DNA from: Erythrobacter sp.
GTDB taxonomy: Bacteria; Pseudomonadota; Alphaproteobacteria; Sphingomonadales; Sphingomonadaceae
Direction of reading: 5' to 3'
Length of the DNA stretch: 64,000 bases
NCBI GenBank assembly: GCA_019739335.1
Contig: CP073261.1
Coordinates: 1,246,818 to 1,310,817 of the forward strand
Both the position numbers and the translations under genes were made by a program. The notes beneath the pieces were generated by a model, which saw only the letters and a program-made list of their open reading frames with translations, was not told the origin of the DNA and did no database searches. The first letter of the stretch is position 1. Each line of letters opens with the position of its first letter. This document shows, one piece after another, positions 1 to 7,879 of this stretch.

Positions 1-217
1 CTTCGCTGTCAGTGGCCATGAACGGCACTTCTTCCTCGCCACCGGAAAGCATGAAGGCGGCGATAATCGCACCCACCACAAGAATGGCGATCACCACCCA
101 CAGGCGACGCCCGCCCTTGCCGCTCCTGGCATCGTCCGGGACATGTCCATCGATGCCGTCTTCGATCACCAGCGGATCGGACATATCGCTGGGGGTCAGT
201 CTGGTTTCATAATTCAT
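1..217 (-). CDS. Efflux RND-type periplasmic adaptor (MFP), N-terminal fragment cut by window edge
   Basis: Seventy-two codons are visible from an ATG and the frame runs off the left edge without a stop. The fragment has a hydrophilic, acidic N-terminus of about 35 residues, a Gly/Lys/Arg patch, and one strongly hydrophobic segment of about 19 residues ending in an acidic GGEEE stretch. This layout fits the membrane-anchored start of HlyD/AcrA-type adaptor proteins of efflux systems, and I recall similar sphingomonad sequences. The diagnostic lipoyl and barrel domains lie outside the window, so the family call is an inference. Any inner-membrane single-pass protein is an alternative. Confidence 0.5.
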   Translation of the reverse strand, partial: MNYETRLTPSDMSDPLVIEDGIDGHVPDDARSGKGGRRLWVVIAILVVGAIIAAFMLSGGEEEVPFMATDSE

Positions 218-400
218 CGGCGCATATGCCTTATCGTAGCCCTTACGGGATCGCCGCGCGAGAATGTAGCACAACTGTGCTGCGCGCGCGACCGGGTCCT
301 ATGGCGGTTGCCCGCTCATAGCTGCATCCATGCCAATGGTGCAATGCAACGTTCTGCGAAGCTGCGATCCGGTCCGACGAATTCCGTTTCAACACATGCA

Positions 401-434
401 AAAGGGGCGGAAAGCCGTGACTTTCCGCCCCTTT
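401..434 (-). terminator. Rho-independent terminator downstream of glsB-like gene
   Basis: A perfect 14-bp inverted repeat (arms 401-414 and 421-434) encloses a 6-base loop. Read on the minus strand it is followed by a short T run. It lies 33 bases beyond the stop of the GlsB-type gene and would end that transcript. The efflux adaptor gene transcribes away from it. Confidence 0.75.
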
Positions 435-466
435 GACGATTTTGTATCAAATTGTCCGTATGCGGA

Positions 467-733
467 TTAGCGCACCCGGCCTCGCTGGACGAGATTGACG
501 ATCGCCAGCAGAATAATCGCGCCCAGAATGGCGATCACGAAAGAACCGAGATCGAACGTCTGGATGCTGCCGCCGAATCCGAGCAGTGGGGCAAGCAATG
601 CATTGCCGATCAACGCTCCAATAATCCCGACGACGATGTTCCAGAAAATACCCATCGATCCGTTGCGGTTCATCACCATGCTGGCGATCCAGCCTGCGAC
701 ACCGCCGACGATAATTGCGATGATCCAACCCAT
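467..733 (-). CDS. GlsB/YeaQ/YmgE family stress-response membrane protein
   Basis: This 88-residue protein is almost entirely hydrophobic, with three predicted membrane segments separated by short loops, a Gly-rich start (GWIIAIIVGGVAGWIAS) and a basic tail (QRGRVR). This is the typical length and pattern of the transglycosylase-associated/GlsB family of small inner-membrane proteins induced by general stress; their biochemical role is unknown. A good ribosome site (AGGAGA) lies 8 bases before the ATG. A perfect EcfG-type promoter sits upstream and a strong hairpin terminator downstream, so it is probably a monocistronic member of the general stress regulon. Confidence 0.9.
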   Translation of the reverse strand: MGWIIAIIVGGVAGWIASMVMNRNGSMGIFWNIVVGIIGALIGNALLAPLLGFGGSIQTFDLGSFVIAILGAIILLAIVNLVQRGRVR

Positions 734-781
734 AACCCTGTTCTCCTGTGCTTCACCCGAATTTGGGTTTCTTCATGGGAC

Positions 782-806
782 AACGTGGCAGGCTTGCGCG
801 CGTTCC
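782..806 (-). promoter_or_regulatory. EcfG (general stress sigma factor) promoter of the glsB-like gene
   Basis: On the minus strand the sequence reads GGAAC, a 16-base spacer, then CGTT, an exact match to the alphaproteobacterial EcfG consensus (GGAAC-N16/17-CGTT). The -10 element ends about 49 bases before the start codon of a GlsB-type gene, a family often induced by general stress. The motif match is seen directly; control by the PhyR-NepR-EcfG pathway is inferred. Confidence 0.75.
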
Positions 807-830
807 GAAATTCTTTCCGGAGAAGGGATT

Positions 831-856
831 GTGGCGCGGCTCAGCCGCAGCGCCAC
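831..856 (-). terminator. Hairpin just downstream of sciP
   Basis: The 7-bp arms GTGGCGC (831-837) and GCGCCAC (850-856) flank a short inner GGCT/AGCC stem. The structure starts about 8 bases after the sciP stop codon. There is no T run, so it may be a transcript-stabilising hairpin or a Rho-dependent end rather than a classical terminator. Confidence 0.4.
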
Positions 857-864
857 CTGACAGA

Positions 865-1164
865 TCAATACTTGAGCTGGCGTTCATAAAGGTCGCGGTA
901 GTGCTGGATTCGCGTCACCCGCAGCCCCTGCATCCCCGAGCGATCGACCGCGCGCTGCCAGCCGGCGAATTCCTCCAGCGTCAGCCCGTAGCGTTCGAGC
1001 ACTTCGTCAATGGTCAGCAGGCCACCGTTGACCGCCGCCACGACTTCAGCCTTACGGCGCACGACCCAGCGCTTCGTCCCTGGAGACGGCAGATCCGCAA
1101 TGGTCAGCGGCTCACCGAGAGGGCCGATAACTTGCGCTGGACGGATTTTCTGGTTCTCGATCAT
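865..1164 (-). CDS. sciP: CtrA inhibitor SciP (DUF1153)
   Basis: This 99-residue protein starts MIENQKIRP and contains the conserved core LPSPGTKRWVVRRKAEVV followed by a helix-turn-helix (GLLTIDEVLERYGLTLEEFAGWQ). SciP binds the response regulator CtrA and prevents it from activating transcription in Caulobacter; in sphingomonads its role is less explored. The length is close to the family norm of about 90. The ATG overlaps the stop codon of the preceding small gene (ATGA), which fixes the start and indicates translational coupling. A CtrA-like box lies upstream of that small gene, suggesting feedback. A hairpin follows the stop codon. Confidence 0.92.
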   Translation of the reverse strand: MIENQKIRPAQVIGPLGEPLTIADLPSPGTKRWVVRRKAEVVAAVNGGLLTIDEVLERYGLTLEEFAGWQRAVDRSGMQGLRVTRIQHYRDLYERQLKY

Positions 1165-1496
1165 GTGTTTCCTCGGTTGGCCGGTTCGCTTGTCGCGATC
1201 CGCTGGCCCACATTGGGCTCCGGCCATTTGCCATTGGCTAAATCATCAGGGTTAACGCCATGTTTGCCGCTCCCTGCGGCTAGTCCGTGTTGGCATGCGA
1301 TCTTGCGCGCGCTTTGCGCATCGAAGCTGGCGAACTCGGTCTCGTCCGAGACTGCCAGCTGGCGGTTAAGCTCGCGGGCGGCAGCCAGCCGGGCGGTCAA
1401 ATCCTTCCAGTTGGGCACGAACAGTTCCCCGCCCACGGAATCACCGTGTTCTGAGCCATTTGCGCCCGATGCAATGAGAGGTTTCCCTTCGAACAT
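1161..1496 (-). CDS. Conserved-looking hypothetical protein translationally coupled to sciP
   Basis: This is a 111-residue soluble protein with no signal peptide or membrane segment. Its middle (WKDLTARLAAARELNRQL) is predicted helical and is followed by an Ala/Asp/Ser-rich stretch and a 'VNPDDLANGK' segment. I do not recognise a named family, although I believe similar short proteins occur in related sphingomonads. Its stop overlaps the sciP start codon by four bases (ATGA), strong evidence that it is really translated. A TTG at 1517 could extend it by seven residues; the ATG is preferred. No function can be assigned; the coupling points to cell-cycle control or simply a leader role for SciP dosage. 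Confidence 0.6.
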   Translation of the reverse strand: MFEGKPLIASGANGSEHGDSVGGELFVPNWKDLTARLAAARELNRQLAVSDETEFASFDAQSARKIACQHGLAAGSGKHGVNPDDLANGKWPEPNVGQRIATSEPANRGNT

Positions 1497-1542
1497 GCCA
1501 AGAGCAATAGCGTCCAAGCGTCAAGATCGGGTAAAGCGGCGC

Positions 1543-1557
1543 TTAACCTTGTGTTAC
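1543..1557. promoter_or_regulatory. CtrA-like binding site (TTAA-N7-TTAC)
   Basis: The sequence has two near-canonical half sites spaced by seven bases, with one mismatch to the CtrA consensus TTAA-N7-TTAA. It lies 47 bases before the start of the small gene that leads the sciP operon and about 50 bases before mnmA on the other strand. Because SciP antagonises CtrA, CtrA control here would make a feedback loop. This is a motif match only. Confidence 0.45.
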
Positions 1558-1606
1558 ATTTATGCGGGGTTTTGCGAGGGCCGCAGAGCGTGTAGGCGCA
1601 CGGGCA

Positions 1607-2773
1607 ATGCCTGCCGTCCACGCCTCGATTCCCGACCTGCCGATTGCGGTTAACGCCGCAGCGCTGTTCGACTTGCCGCGCGCCGCAGCGCAGTGCCGGA
1701 TCGTGGTGGCAATGTCGGGCGGGGTGGACTCTTCCGTCGTTGCGGCGCTGGCCTCGGCGAGCGGGGCGGAAGTCATCGGCATCACGCTCCAGCTCTACGA
1801 TTACGGCGCGGCGACCGGACGCAAGGGCGCCTGCTGTGCGGGTGACGATATCCGCGATGCGCGCAAGGTGGCGGACCGGCTGGGCATCGCGCACTATGTG
1901 TTCGATCACGAAAGCGCCTTTCGCGAAGATGTGGTCGAAGCCTTTGCCGATGAATACCTCGCAGGGCGCACCCCGATTCCCTGCATCCGCTGCAATATGG
2001 GGCCCAAGTTCACCGACCTGTTCCGCATGGCACGCGAACTGGGAGCCGATTGCCTCGCCACCGGGCATTATGTACGCCGCGTAATGGGCGAGGCGGGGCC
2101 GGAACTGCATCGCGCGCTCGATCCGGCGCGGGACCAGTCCTATTTCCTCTACGCCACCACCGAAGCGCAGCTCGACTACCTGCGCTTTCCGCTGGGCGGC
2201 ATGCCCAAGAGCGATGTGCGAGCGATCGCCGAGAGTTTCGGGCTGGAAGTGGCAGCCAAGCCCGACAGCCAGGACATCTGTTTCGTGCCCGACGGCGACT
2301 ATGCCAAGATCGTCAAGGCGATCCGCCCCGAAAGCGCGCGCGCGGGGGCCATCGTCCATGCCGAAACCGGCGCCGAGCTGGGGCGGCATCAGGGGATCAT
2401 CCATTTCACCGTCGGCCAACGGCGCGGGCTGGAGATCGGCGGCCAGCCGGAGCCGCTTTACGTGGTCGGGCTGGACCCGGAGCGGGCCGAAGTGCGCGTC
2501 GGGCCGAAGCGCTTGCTTGCGGTGAGCGCGGCGCGGGTGGTGGAGACCAATCGCATCGGCCCGCTGCCGGACGCGCCGCTTACCGCCAAGGTCCGCTCGC
2601 TCGCCAAGCCGGTGCCGGTCACGCTTGATGGGGTGCCGGGCAACGGCGCGGCGATCACCCTGCGCTTCGCCAATCCCGAATTCGGCGTCGCGCCGGGGCA
2701 GGCCGCAGTGATCTATGCGGGGGAGCAAGTGGTGGCCGGCGGCTGGATCGATTCGACCGAAGCCGCGGTCTGA
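1607..2773 (+). CDS. mnmA: tRNA-specific 2-thiouridylase MnmA
   Basis: MnmA thiolates U34 of the Glu, Gln and Lys tRNAs using ATP and sulfur relayed from a cysteine desulfurase. The protein of 388 residues has the PP-loop SGGVDSS at residues 37-43 and the two catalytic cysteines of the family, C126 in PCIRCN and C225 in QDICFVPDG. The C-terminal beta-barrel region (GQRRGLEIG onward) is complete. An in-frame ATG at 1562 would add 15 residues; neither start has a clear ribosome site, and 1607 gives the usual short N-terminus. It is divergent from the sciP operon and works on the same tRNA position as the MnmE/MnmG pair encoded at 53-56 kb. Confidence 0.95.
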   Translation: MPAVHASIPDLPIAVNAAALFDLPRAAAQCRIVVAMSGGVDSSVVAALASASGAEVIGITLQLYDYGAATGRKGACCAGDDIRDARKVADRLGIAHYVFDHESAFREDVVEAFADEYLAGRTPIPCIRCNMGPKFTDLFRMARELGADCLATGHYVRRVMGEAGPELHRALDPARDQSYFLYATTEAQLDYLRFPLGGMPKSDVRAIAESFGLEVAAKPDSQDICFVPDGDYAKIVKAIRPESARAGAIVHAETGAELGRHQGIIHFTVGQRRGLEIGGQPEPLYVVGLDPERAEVRVGPKRLLAVSAARVVETNRIGPLPDAPLTAKVRSLAKPVPVTLDGVPGNGAAITLRFANPEFGVAPGQAAVIYAGEQVVAGGWIDSTEAAV

Positions 2774-2776
2774 CTG

Positions 2777-3124
2777 CTACTCGTCCCACGACTCCAGCAC
2801 GCAGCCGGGGCCGTCCATGAACCGCGCCTCTGTGCTGGCAATCAGGGGGACGGTCGCCGTAACCGACTGCGCAGTCTCGTCTTCGGTCAACCACACTGCC
2901 CACATGTTGGACGGCAGGTCCGACTCGCAAGATTCCATCCCGCGCCCGGCCAGATGGCGGCACGAACAAACCGATTTCGCGGCATAGCCCGTTCCCGCCT
3001 GGCCGAATCCCGCCAGCGCCTCGCCGAAGAAGAAGACAACCAGCCCTGCGGCCAGCGCCACGATCAGCAGCAGTTTCACCAGCAAGCCAAGCCAGCTCGA
3101 TTTTGCCCGTTTTGCGGTTGCCAT
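2777..3124 (-). CDS. Membrane-anchored hypothetical protein with conserved-looking cysteines
   Basis: This 115-residue protein has a short basic N-terminus (ATAKRAKSS), one hydrophobic segment of about 20 residues and a periplasmic domain containing CSC, then ESC and PGC cysteines, a pattern suggesting disulfides. I do not recognise a named domain. It is divergent from the lipoprotein serine hydrolase gene starting 32 bases away, and I have an impression that similar small proteins are found next to or fused to such hydrolases in related bacteria. That would suggest a partner or inhibitor, but this is not shown. It converges with mnmA with three bases between the stops. Confidence 0.65.
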   Translation of the reverse strand: MATAKRAKSSWLGLLVKLLLIVALAAGLVVFFFGEALAGFGQAGTGYAAKSVCSCRHLAGRGMESCESDLPSNMWAVWLTEDETAQSVTATVPLIASTEARFMDGPGCVLESWDE

Positions 3125-3156
3125 TCACCTGCGCCTGACAGAAAGGATGCGCGCCC

Positions 3157-4314
3157 ATGTCGCGCCTGCCATCCCCTAGCCGTGTCTTCCGCCTGCCGCC
3201 AAGTGCCCCTGCACTGATTTTGGCACTGGCGCTGGCGATTTCCGCCTGTTCGCAGGACGGCCCGCCGCCCTTGCCGCCCCTGCCCGATGAAGTGCTCGAA
3301 ACCGTAGTGGTGGAACCCGGCGTTTCGCGCGAAGCGCTGGCGCGAGCGGTAGACGAGTTGTTCACCACCGAAGGGCTGGGCGAAACCCGCGCGGTGGTGG
3401 TGATGTATCGCGGCGAAGTGGTGGCCGAACGTTATGCCGAAGGGTTCGGTCCGGACACCCGGCACATCGGGTGGTCGATGTCCAAGACCCTGACCGCAGT
3501 GATCATCGGCATGATGGTGGCCGACGGTCGCCTCGCGCTTGACGATCCCGCCCCTGTTGCATCCTGGCAGCGCAGCGGCGATCCGCGCGGCGAGATCACC
3601 TTGCGGCACCTGTTGCAAATGCGCTCCGGCCTGCGCCACGACGAGCAGGCCGATCCGGTCTACACCTCCGCCGAAGTGCGGATGATGTTCATGGACGGGC
3701 GCGACGACATGTCTGCCTGGGCCGAGGCGCAACCGCTCGAGCACGATCCGGGCAGCAATTTCGATTACTCGACCCCGACCAGCGTGATCCTCTCGGACAT
3801 CGCCACCGATCTGATCGCGCCCGACTCCGGCGCCGAGGAGCGACAGCAGGCGATGGCGGACTTCGTCGATGCGCGGATCGCGGTGCCGCTGGGCATGGCC
3901 TCGCTGGTCGGCGAATACGACGCGGCGGGCACGCTGGTGGGCGGCAGCAGCTTCTGGGCCACGGCGCGCGACTGGGCGCGGTTCGGCGAATTCCTGCGCG
4001 ACGGGCGAAGCGCCGAAGGGACGCAGGTGGTGCCCCGCGCGTGGATCGATTTCATGCGCAGCTCCAGCCCGGCGAGTCCCGATTACGGCGCCCAGCTCTG
4101 GCTCAACCGTGACAGCGATACCGATCGCGACAACCTGTTCGCGGCGCAGGGGCCGGAAAGCGCCTTCGCCCTGATGGGCCATCTGGGCCAGTTCGTGATC
4201 GTTTCCCCTGAGCAGCAACTCACCGTGGTGCGGCTGGGCAAGACCGAGAACGCCGACCGGCCGGCGCTGATGGCCGAGCTTGCGGACATTTTCGCGCTCT
4301 ATCCCTCGGGATAG
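3157..4314 (+). CDS. Serine hydrolase of the beta-lactamase/class C family, predicted lipoprotein
   Basis: This 385-residue protein begins with a signal peptide ending in the lipobox ISAC, with Cys31 as the predicted lipidation site, followed by a Pro-rich linker. The catalytic SxxK motif is S107-M-S-K110 (GWSMSKT). A YST sequence in FDYSTPTS replaces the usual YxN, and GHLG near the end stands for the third motif. The family includes esterases, D-aminopeptidases and class C beta-lactamases; the substrate cannot be read from sequence, and the YST variant favours an esterase/6-aminohexanoate-hydrolase-like enzyme. A ribosome site AAAGGA lies upstream. Its end overlaps the convergent PhzF gene by 16 bases. 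Confidence 0.85.
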   Translation: MSRLPSPSRVFRLPPSAPALILALALAISACSQDGPPPLPPLPDEVLETVVVEPGVSREALARAVDELFTTEGLGETRAVVVMYRGEVVAERYAEGFGPDTRHIGWSMSKTLTAVIIGMMVADGRLALDDPAPVASWQRSGDPRGEITLRHLLQMRSGLRHDEQADPVYTSAEVRMMFMDGRDDMSAWAEAQPLEHDPGSNFDYSTPTSVILSDIATDLIAPDSGAEERQQAMADFVDARIAVPLGMASLVGEYDAAGTLVGGSSFWATARDWARFGEFLRDGRSAEGTQVVPRAWIDFMRSSSPASPDYGAQLWLNRDSDTDRDNLFAAQGPESAFALMGHLGQFVIVSPEQQLTVVRLGKTENADRPALMAELADIFALYPSG

Positions 4315-5111
4315 AAGCGCCCCTCCACCATCGTCACGCAGTCGCCGCCGAGGATCGCGCGGTCGCCGCTCAGCTTACATGTGGCGTATCCGCCCCGTTC
4401 GGAAGCCTGGAACGCGGTGTAGCTCTCCCGCCCCAGCCGTGCGGCCCAGAACGGGGTCAGCACGGCGTGGGCGGAGCCAGTGAAGGGGTCTTCATCCACG
4501 CCGCCGCCAGGGACGAAGTTGCGGCTGATGACGTCGGTCTGATTGCCCGGAGCAGTGCAGATGAACTGTTGATCGCCCAATTTTGCGAGCCCACGCAGGT
4601 CGGGCGCAAGCGCGAGAATCGCGGCGGCATCGGGATAGAGGAACACATTGTAGCCGCCAGTCGGATCACGCCATACCTCTAGCGGCTCGGCCCCCAGCAG
4701 CGCCACCGCTTCGGTGAAGGGTGCGGGCGCGGTGGGGATAGCGGGCAGCGCCAGTTCGTACTTTCCGTCCGCACGCCGCACTTCGAGCACGCCTGCCTTG
4801 CGGGTCGAAAAGGTCACCGCCTCACGCGTCGGATTGCCTGACAAGATGGCGTGCCCCGATGCCAGCGTCGCATGACCACACAGCGCTACCTCGAGAGTGG
4901 GCGTAAACCAGCGCAGCGCATAGTCAGCCTCACCGCCGGGAGTTTCGATCAGGAACGCGGTTTCGGCGAACATATTCTCCGCCGCCACGGCGCGCATCGT
5001 GTCGTCGCTCGGCCAGTCCTCGACGATCACCACCGCCGCCTGATTGCCCGCGTAGGCCTGCGTGGCGAAGGCATCGACGTGCCAATAGGGCCAGGATTTG
5101 CGCGCAGTCAT
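4299..5111 (-). CDS. PhzF family isomerase/epimerase
   Basis: This 270-residue protein has the PhzF hallmarks: the start HVDAFATQAYAGNQAAVV, the catalytic Glu region ENMFAETAFL, LRWFTPTLEVALCGHATLASGH, and a C-terminal GSAHAVL segment. PhzF of phenazine synthesis isomerises a dihydro-hydroxyanthranilate, but most family members lie outside phenazine clusters and have unknown substrates. No phenazine genes are nearby, so it is a general PhzF-like isomerase. Its ATG overlaps the stop of the upstream transporter gene by four bases, making it the last gene of a pdxH-transporter-phzF-like operon. Confidence 0.93.
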   Translation of the reverse strand: MTARKSWPYWHVDAFATQAYAGNQAAVVIVEDWPSDDTMRAVAAENMFAETAFLIETPGGEADYALRWFTPTLEVALCGHATLASGHAILSGNPTREAVTFSTRKAGVLEVRRADGKYELALPAIPTAPAPFTEAVALLGAEPLEVWRDPTGGYNVFLYPDAAAILALAPDLRGLAKLGDQQFICTAPGNQTDVISRNFVPGGGVDEDPFTGSAHAVLTPFWAARLGRESYTAFQASERGGYATCKLSGDRAILGGDCVTMVEGRFYPEG

Positions 5112-6043
5112 GGCTTGTCCTCCAGCTTTCCGAACTCGTCCGCCTCGACCAGCGGGTTTCCGGGCTCGTCCACATGTCCTTCGGGATCGATGTGGATCAG
5201 GATGTCGGTGCCCGGAAAGGCCGCCATCAGGTCGGCCTCGACCCGCTCGATAATGTCATGCGCTTCGCCCACGGTCATCGCGGCGGGCATATCGACATGG
5301 AACTGCGCGAAATCCACCGTGCCGCTGGTGCGGGTGCGCAGATCGTGCATCCGCGCCAGTTCGGGGTGCGTGGCAGCACGTTCGACAAAGGCGCGGCGCT
5401 TTTCCTCCGGCCACTGGCGGTCCATCAGGTGATCGAGCGCCTCGCTCGAAGCCGACCAGGCATTCCACAGCAGCCAGAAGGCGATGGCGAGGCCGAACAG
5501 CGGATCGGCCTGCGACCATCCGAGATACTGGTCGAGCACCAGCGCCGCAATCACCGCCAGATTGAGGAACAGGTCCGACTGGTAGTGCACCGAGTCGGTG
5601 CCGATGGCGATTGAGCCGGTCTTGCGCACCACGTGCTTCTGCCATGCCACCAGCGCGAGCGTGGCGACAATGGCGATCACCGAGACGGCAATCCCCTGCT
5701 CTGCCGCCGCCGTTTCCCCGCCTTCGACCAGCCGCAGCACCGCGCGAAAGGCAATCGCACTGGCCGAGATCACGATCAGGATCACCTGGAAGATCGCCGC
5801 CAGCGCTTCCGCCTTGCCGTGGCCGAAGCGATGTTCGTGATCGGCGGGCTGGGCGGCGATGGAGACGCCGACCAGCGTGGCGAGACTGGCGATGAAGTCG
5901 AGCGAGGTATCGGCAAGGCTGCCGAGCATGGCAGTGGATGAAGTCTGCCACACCGCCCAGCCTTTCAGCGCGCCAAGGAACAGCGCCATCGCAATCGAGG
6001 CAAGCGCGGCAGAGCGGGTAAGCGAGGCGCGGGACTGGCTCAT
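5108..6043 (-). CDS. Cation diffusion facilitator transporter, FieF-like
   Basis: This 311-residue inner-membrane protein exports divalent metal ions (Zn2+, Fe2+ or similar) in exchange for protons. The metal-site residues of the family occupy the same positions as in E. coli FieF: D45 and D49 in LADTSLD, and H153 and D157 in DSVHYQSD. Six membrane segments precede a cytoplasmic domain with acidic and His residues (ILIHIDPEGH). Four-base overlaps link it to pdxH upstream and the PhzF gene downstream. The metal specificity is not certain, although the all-FieF tetrad (D-D-H-D) is compatible with Zn2+ and Fe2+. Confidence 0.93.
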   Translation of the reverse strand: MSQSRASLTRSAALASIAMALFLGALKGWAVWQTSSTAMLGSLADTSLDFIASLATLVGVSIAAQPADHEHRFGHGKAEALAAIFQVILIVISASAIAFRAVLRLVEGGETAAAEQGIAVSVIAIVATLALVAWQKHVVRKTGSIAIGTDSVHYQSDLFLNLAVIAALVLDQYLGWSQADPLFGLAIAFWLLWNAWSASSEALDHLMDRQWPEEKRRAFVERAATHPELARMHDLRTRTSGTVDFAQFHVDMPAAMTVGEAHDIIERVEADLMAAFPGTDILIHIDPEGHVDEPGNPLVEADEFGKLEDKP

Positions 6044-6645
6044 GGGTAAAGCAGCGTGCTTTCCCAGTTGTCCTCCGAACCGGTGAAACGCCGCCGCTCG
6101 TGCAGGCGATTGGCGCGGTCATGCCAGAACTCGATCGCCGTGGGCATCAGGCGGAAGCCCGTCCAGTGCTGCGGGCGCGGGACTTCGCCTGCTGCTTCGT
6201 ACTGCGCCCGCAGCGACTCAACCCGCTCCATGTAGGTCTCACGGCTATCGAGCGGGCGCGACTGGTCGCTGGCCGCCGATCCCACCTGGCTGACGAAAGG
6301 GCGTGAGTGGAAATAGGCGTCGGCTTCGGCTGTGCTTACTTCCACCAGCGGTCCTTCGATGCGGATCTGGCGGCGCAGGCTCTTCCAGTGGAACAGAAGC
6401 GCGGCCTGCATGTTGGCGCGGATTTCCTCGCCCTTGCGGCTCTGCGCATTGGTGTAGAACACGAAACTGCGGTGGTCGTGGCCCTTCAGCAGCACCATCC
6501 GCACCGAAGGCACACCCGCAGGCGTGGCCGTGGCCAGCGCCATCGCGTTGGGATCGTTGGGCTCGCTCCTCTGCGCCTCGGCGAACCACGCATCGAAGGT
6601 TGCGAAGGGGTCACCGGCGGGGATGGTGTCCTGCGGATCAGTCAT
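6040..6645 (-). CDS. pdxH: Pyridoxamine 5'-phosphate oxidase
   Basis: PdxH oxidises pyridoxamine or pyridoxine 5'-phosphate to pyridoxal 5'-phosphate using FMN and O2. The 201-residue protein has the FMN/PLP-binding signatures VRMVLLKGHD, FVFYTNAQSRKGEE, FHWKSLRRQIRIEG and the C-terminal LHERRRF. The ATG at 6645 is preferred over an in-frame TTG four codons earlier. It heads an operon with a cation transporter (4-base overlap) and a PhzF-like protein. No link between the three functions is apparent beyond co-transcription. Confidence 0.95.
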   Translation of the reverse strand: MTDPQDTIPAGDPFATFDAWFAEAQRSEPNDPNAMALATATPAGVPSVRMVLLKGHDHRSFVFYTNAQSRKGEEIRANMQAALLFHWKSLRRQIRIEGPLVEVSTAEADAYFHSRPFVSQVGSAASDQSRPLDSRETYMERVESLRAQYEAAGEVPRPQHWTGFRLMPTAIEFWHDRANRLHERRRFTGSEDNWESTLLYP

Positions 6646-6828
6646 GCGGGCAGGCAATTATGGAGCACATGGAGCACAGTCCTGGGACAGAAAAGCCTTC
6701 GACTTCCGGAATAGCCGAGAGCGTCTGGTCGGGTTCGGCAGGTGTCATGCTTTTCGCCCTAGAACCACGGTCGCTCGTAGGAAAGGCATCACTTGCTTAA
6801 ACATTCCGCATTACCTAGCTAACACACC

Positions 6829-7794
6829 ATGAGCGACCCCTATTCCACCCTCGGCGTCAGCCGTTCGGCAAGCGAGGCAGACATCAAGTCCGCCTATCGC
6901 AAGCTGGCCAAGGAATTGCACCCGGACCGCAACAAGGACAATCCTGCAGCTACCGAACGTTTTTCCAAGGTGACGCAAGCCTATGACCTGCTTTCAGACA
7001 AGGACAAGCGCGCGCGGTTCGACCGAGGCGAGATCGATGCCGATGGCAATCCGGCCATGCCGTTTGGCGGTTTCGGCGGCCAGCGCGCGGGCGGCGGGCC
7101 GAACGGTTACTCGCAACGCGATTTCCAGGGCTTCGGCAACGAAGATCTCGACATCGGTGACCTGTTCGAAGGCCTGTTCGGGCGCGGCGGCCCCGGTGCG
7201 CGTGGCGCACGCCCCGGTGGCGGCTTTGGAGCAGGGGCAGGCGGTTTCCGCCAGCCCCCGCCACCGCCACCGCAGAAAGGCGCGGATATCCGCTACCGGT
7301 TGAGCGTCCCCTTCACCGATGCCGCAACCCGCGCCAAGCAGCGCATCACCCTGGCCGACGGCAAGACCATCGACCTGTCGCTCCCCGAAGGCGTCGAGGA
7401 CGGCACGCAGATGCGCCTGAAGGGCAAGGGTCAGCAGGGGCCGGGCGGCGCGGGAGACGGGATCGTCACCATCGAAGTGCAACCGCACCCGCATTTCTGG
7501 CGCGAAGGCGACGATGTCCGGCTCGACCTGCCGATCACGCTTTCCGAGGCCGTCAACGGCGGCAAGGTGAAAGTGCCCACCGTCGATGGTCCGGTGATGC
7601 TCACCGTCGCGCCCGGATCGAGTTCGGGCAAGGTCTTGCGCCTCAAGGGCAAGGGTTTCAGCAAGAAGGGCGGCACGCGCGGCGACCAACTGGTGACGCT
7701 GGAAATCCACCTGCCGGAGGACATCTCCGAACTGGCGTCCAAGCTCGAAGGCTGGAGCGATGCCGGCGATCCGCGTGCCGGAATGGGCGGCTGA
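6829..7794 (+). CDS. DnaJ C-terminal domain protein, CbpA-like co-chaperone
   Basis: This 321-residue Hsp40 has an N-terminal J domain with the HPD motif at residues 31-33, a long Gly/Phe-rich region (about 80-145) that contains a Pro run, and the C-terminal peptide-binding domain (GADIRYRLSVPF onward). It lacks the Cys-rich zinc-finger of DnaJ, so it belongs to type II, the CbpA class that stimulates the DnaK ATPase. It starts 183 bases from divergent pdxH. The Gly-rich linker is longer than in E. coli CbpA. It is unlikely to be the main DnaJ, which normally sits with dnaK. Confidence 0.93.
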   Translation: MSDPYSTLGVSRSASEADIKSAYRKLAKELHPDRNKDNPAATERFSKVTQAYDLLSDKDKRARFDRGEIDADGNPAMPFGGFGGQRAGGGPNGYSQRDFQGFGNEDLDIGDLFEGLFGRGGPGARGARPGGGFGAGAGGFRQPPPPPPQKGADIRYRLSVPFTDAATRAKQRITLADGKTIDLSLPEGVEDGTQMRLKGKGQQGPGGAGDGIVTIEVQPHPHFWREGDDVRLDLPITLSEAVNGGKVKVPTVDGPVMLTVAPGSSSGKVLRLKGKGFSKKGGTRGDQLVTLEIHLPEDISELASKLEGWSDAGDPRAGMGG

Positions 7795-7879
7795 AACGCA
7801 CGCCGCGCCAATGCGTTAATCCCGACTTGGCAGGCCGCATCGCTCGACAGCCCGCCATACGCTGGTAGAAGGCCCCGCT

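Noticed and set aside
6793..6828. CTTG-N17-ACCTAGC upstream of the CbpA-like gene as a heat-shock (RpoH) promoter.
   Set aside because: The -10 part matches the alphaproteobacterial RpoH consensus poorly; not enough to annotate.
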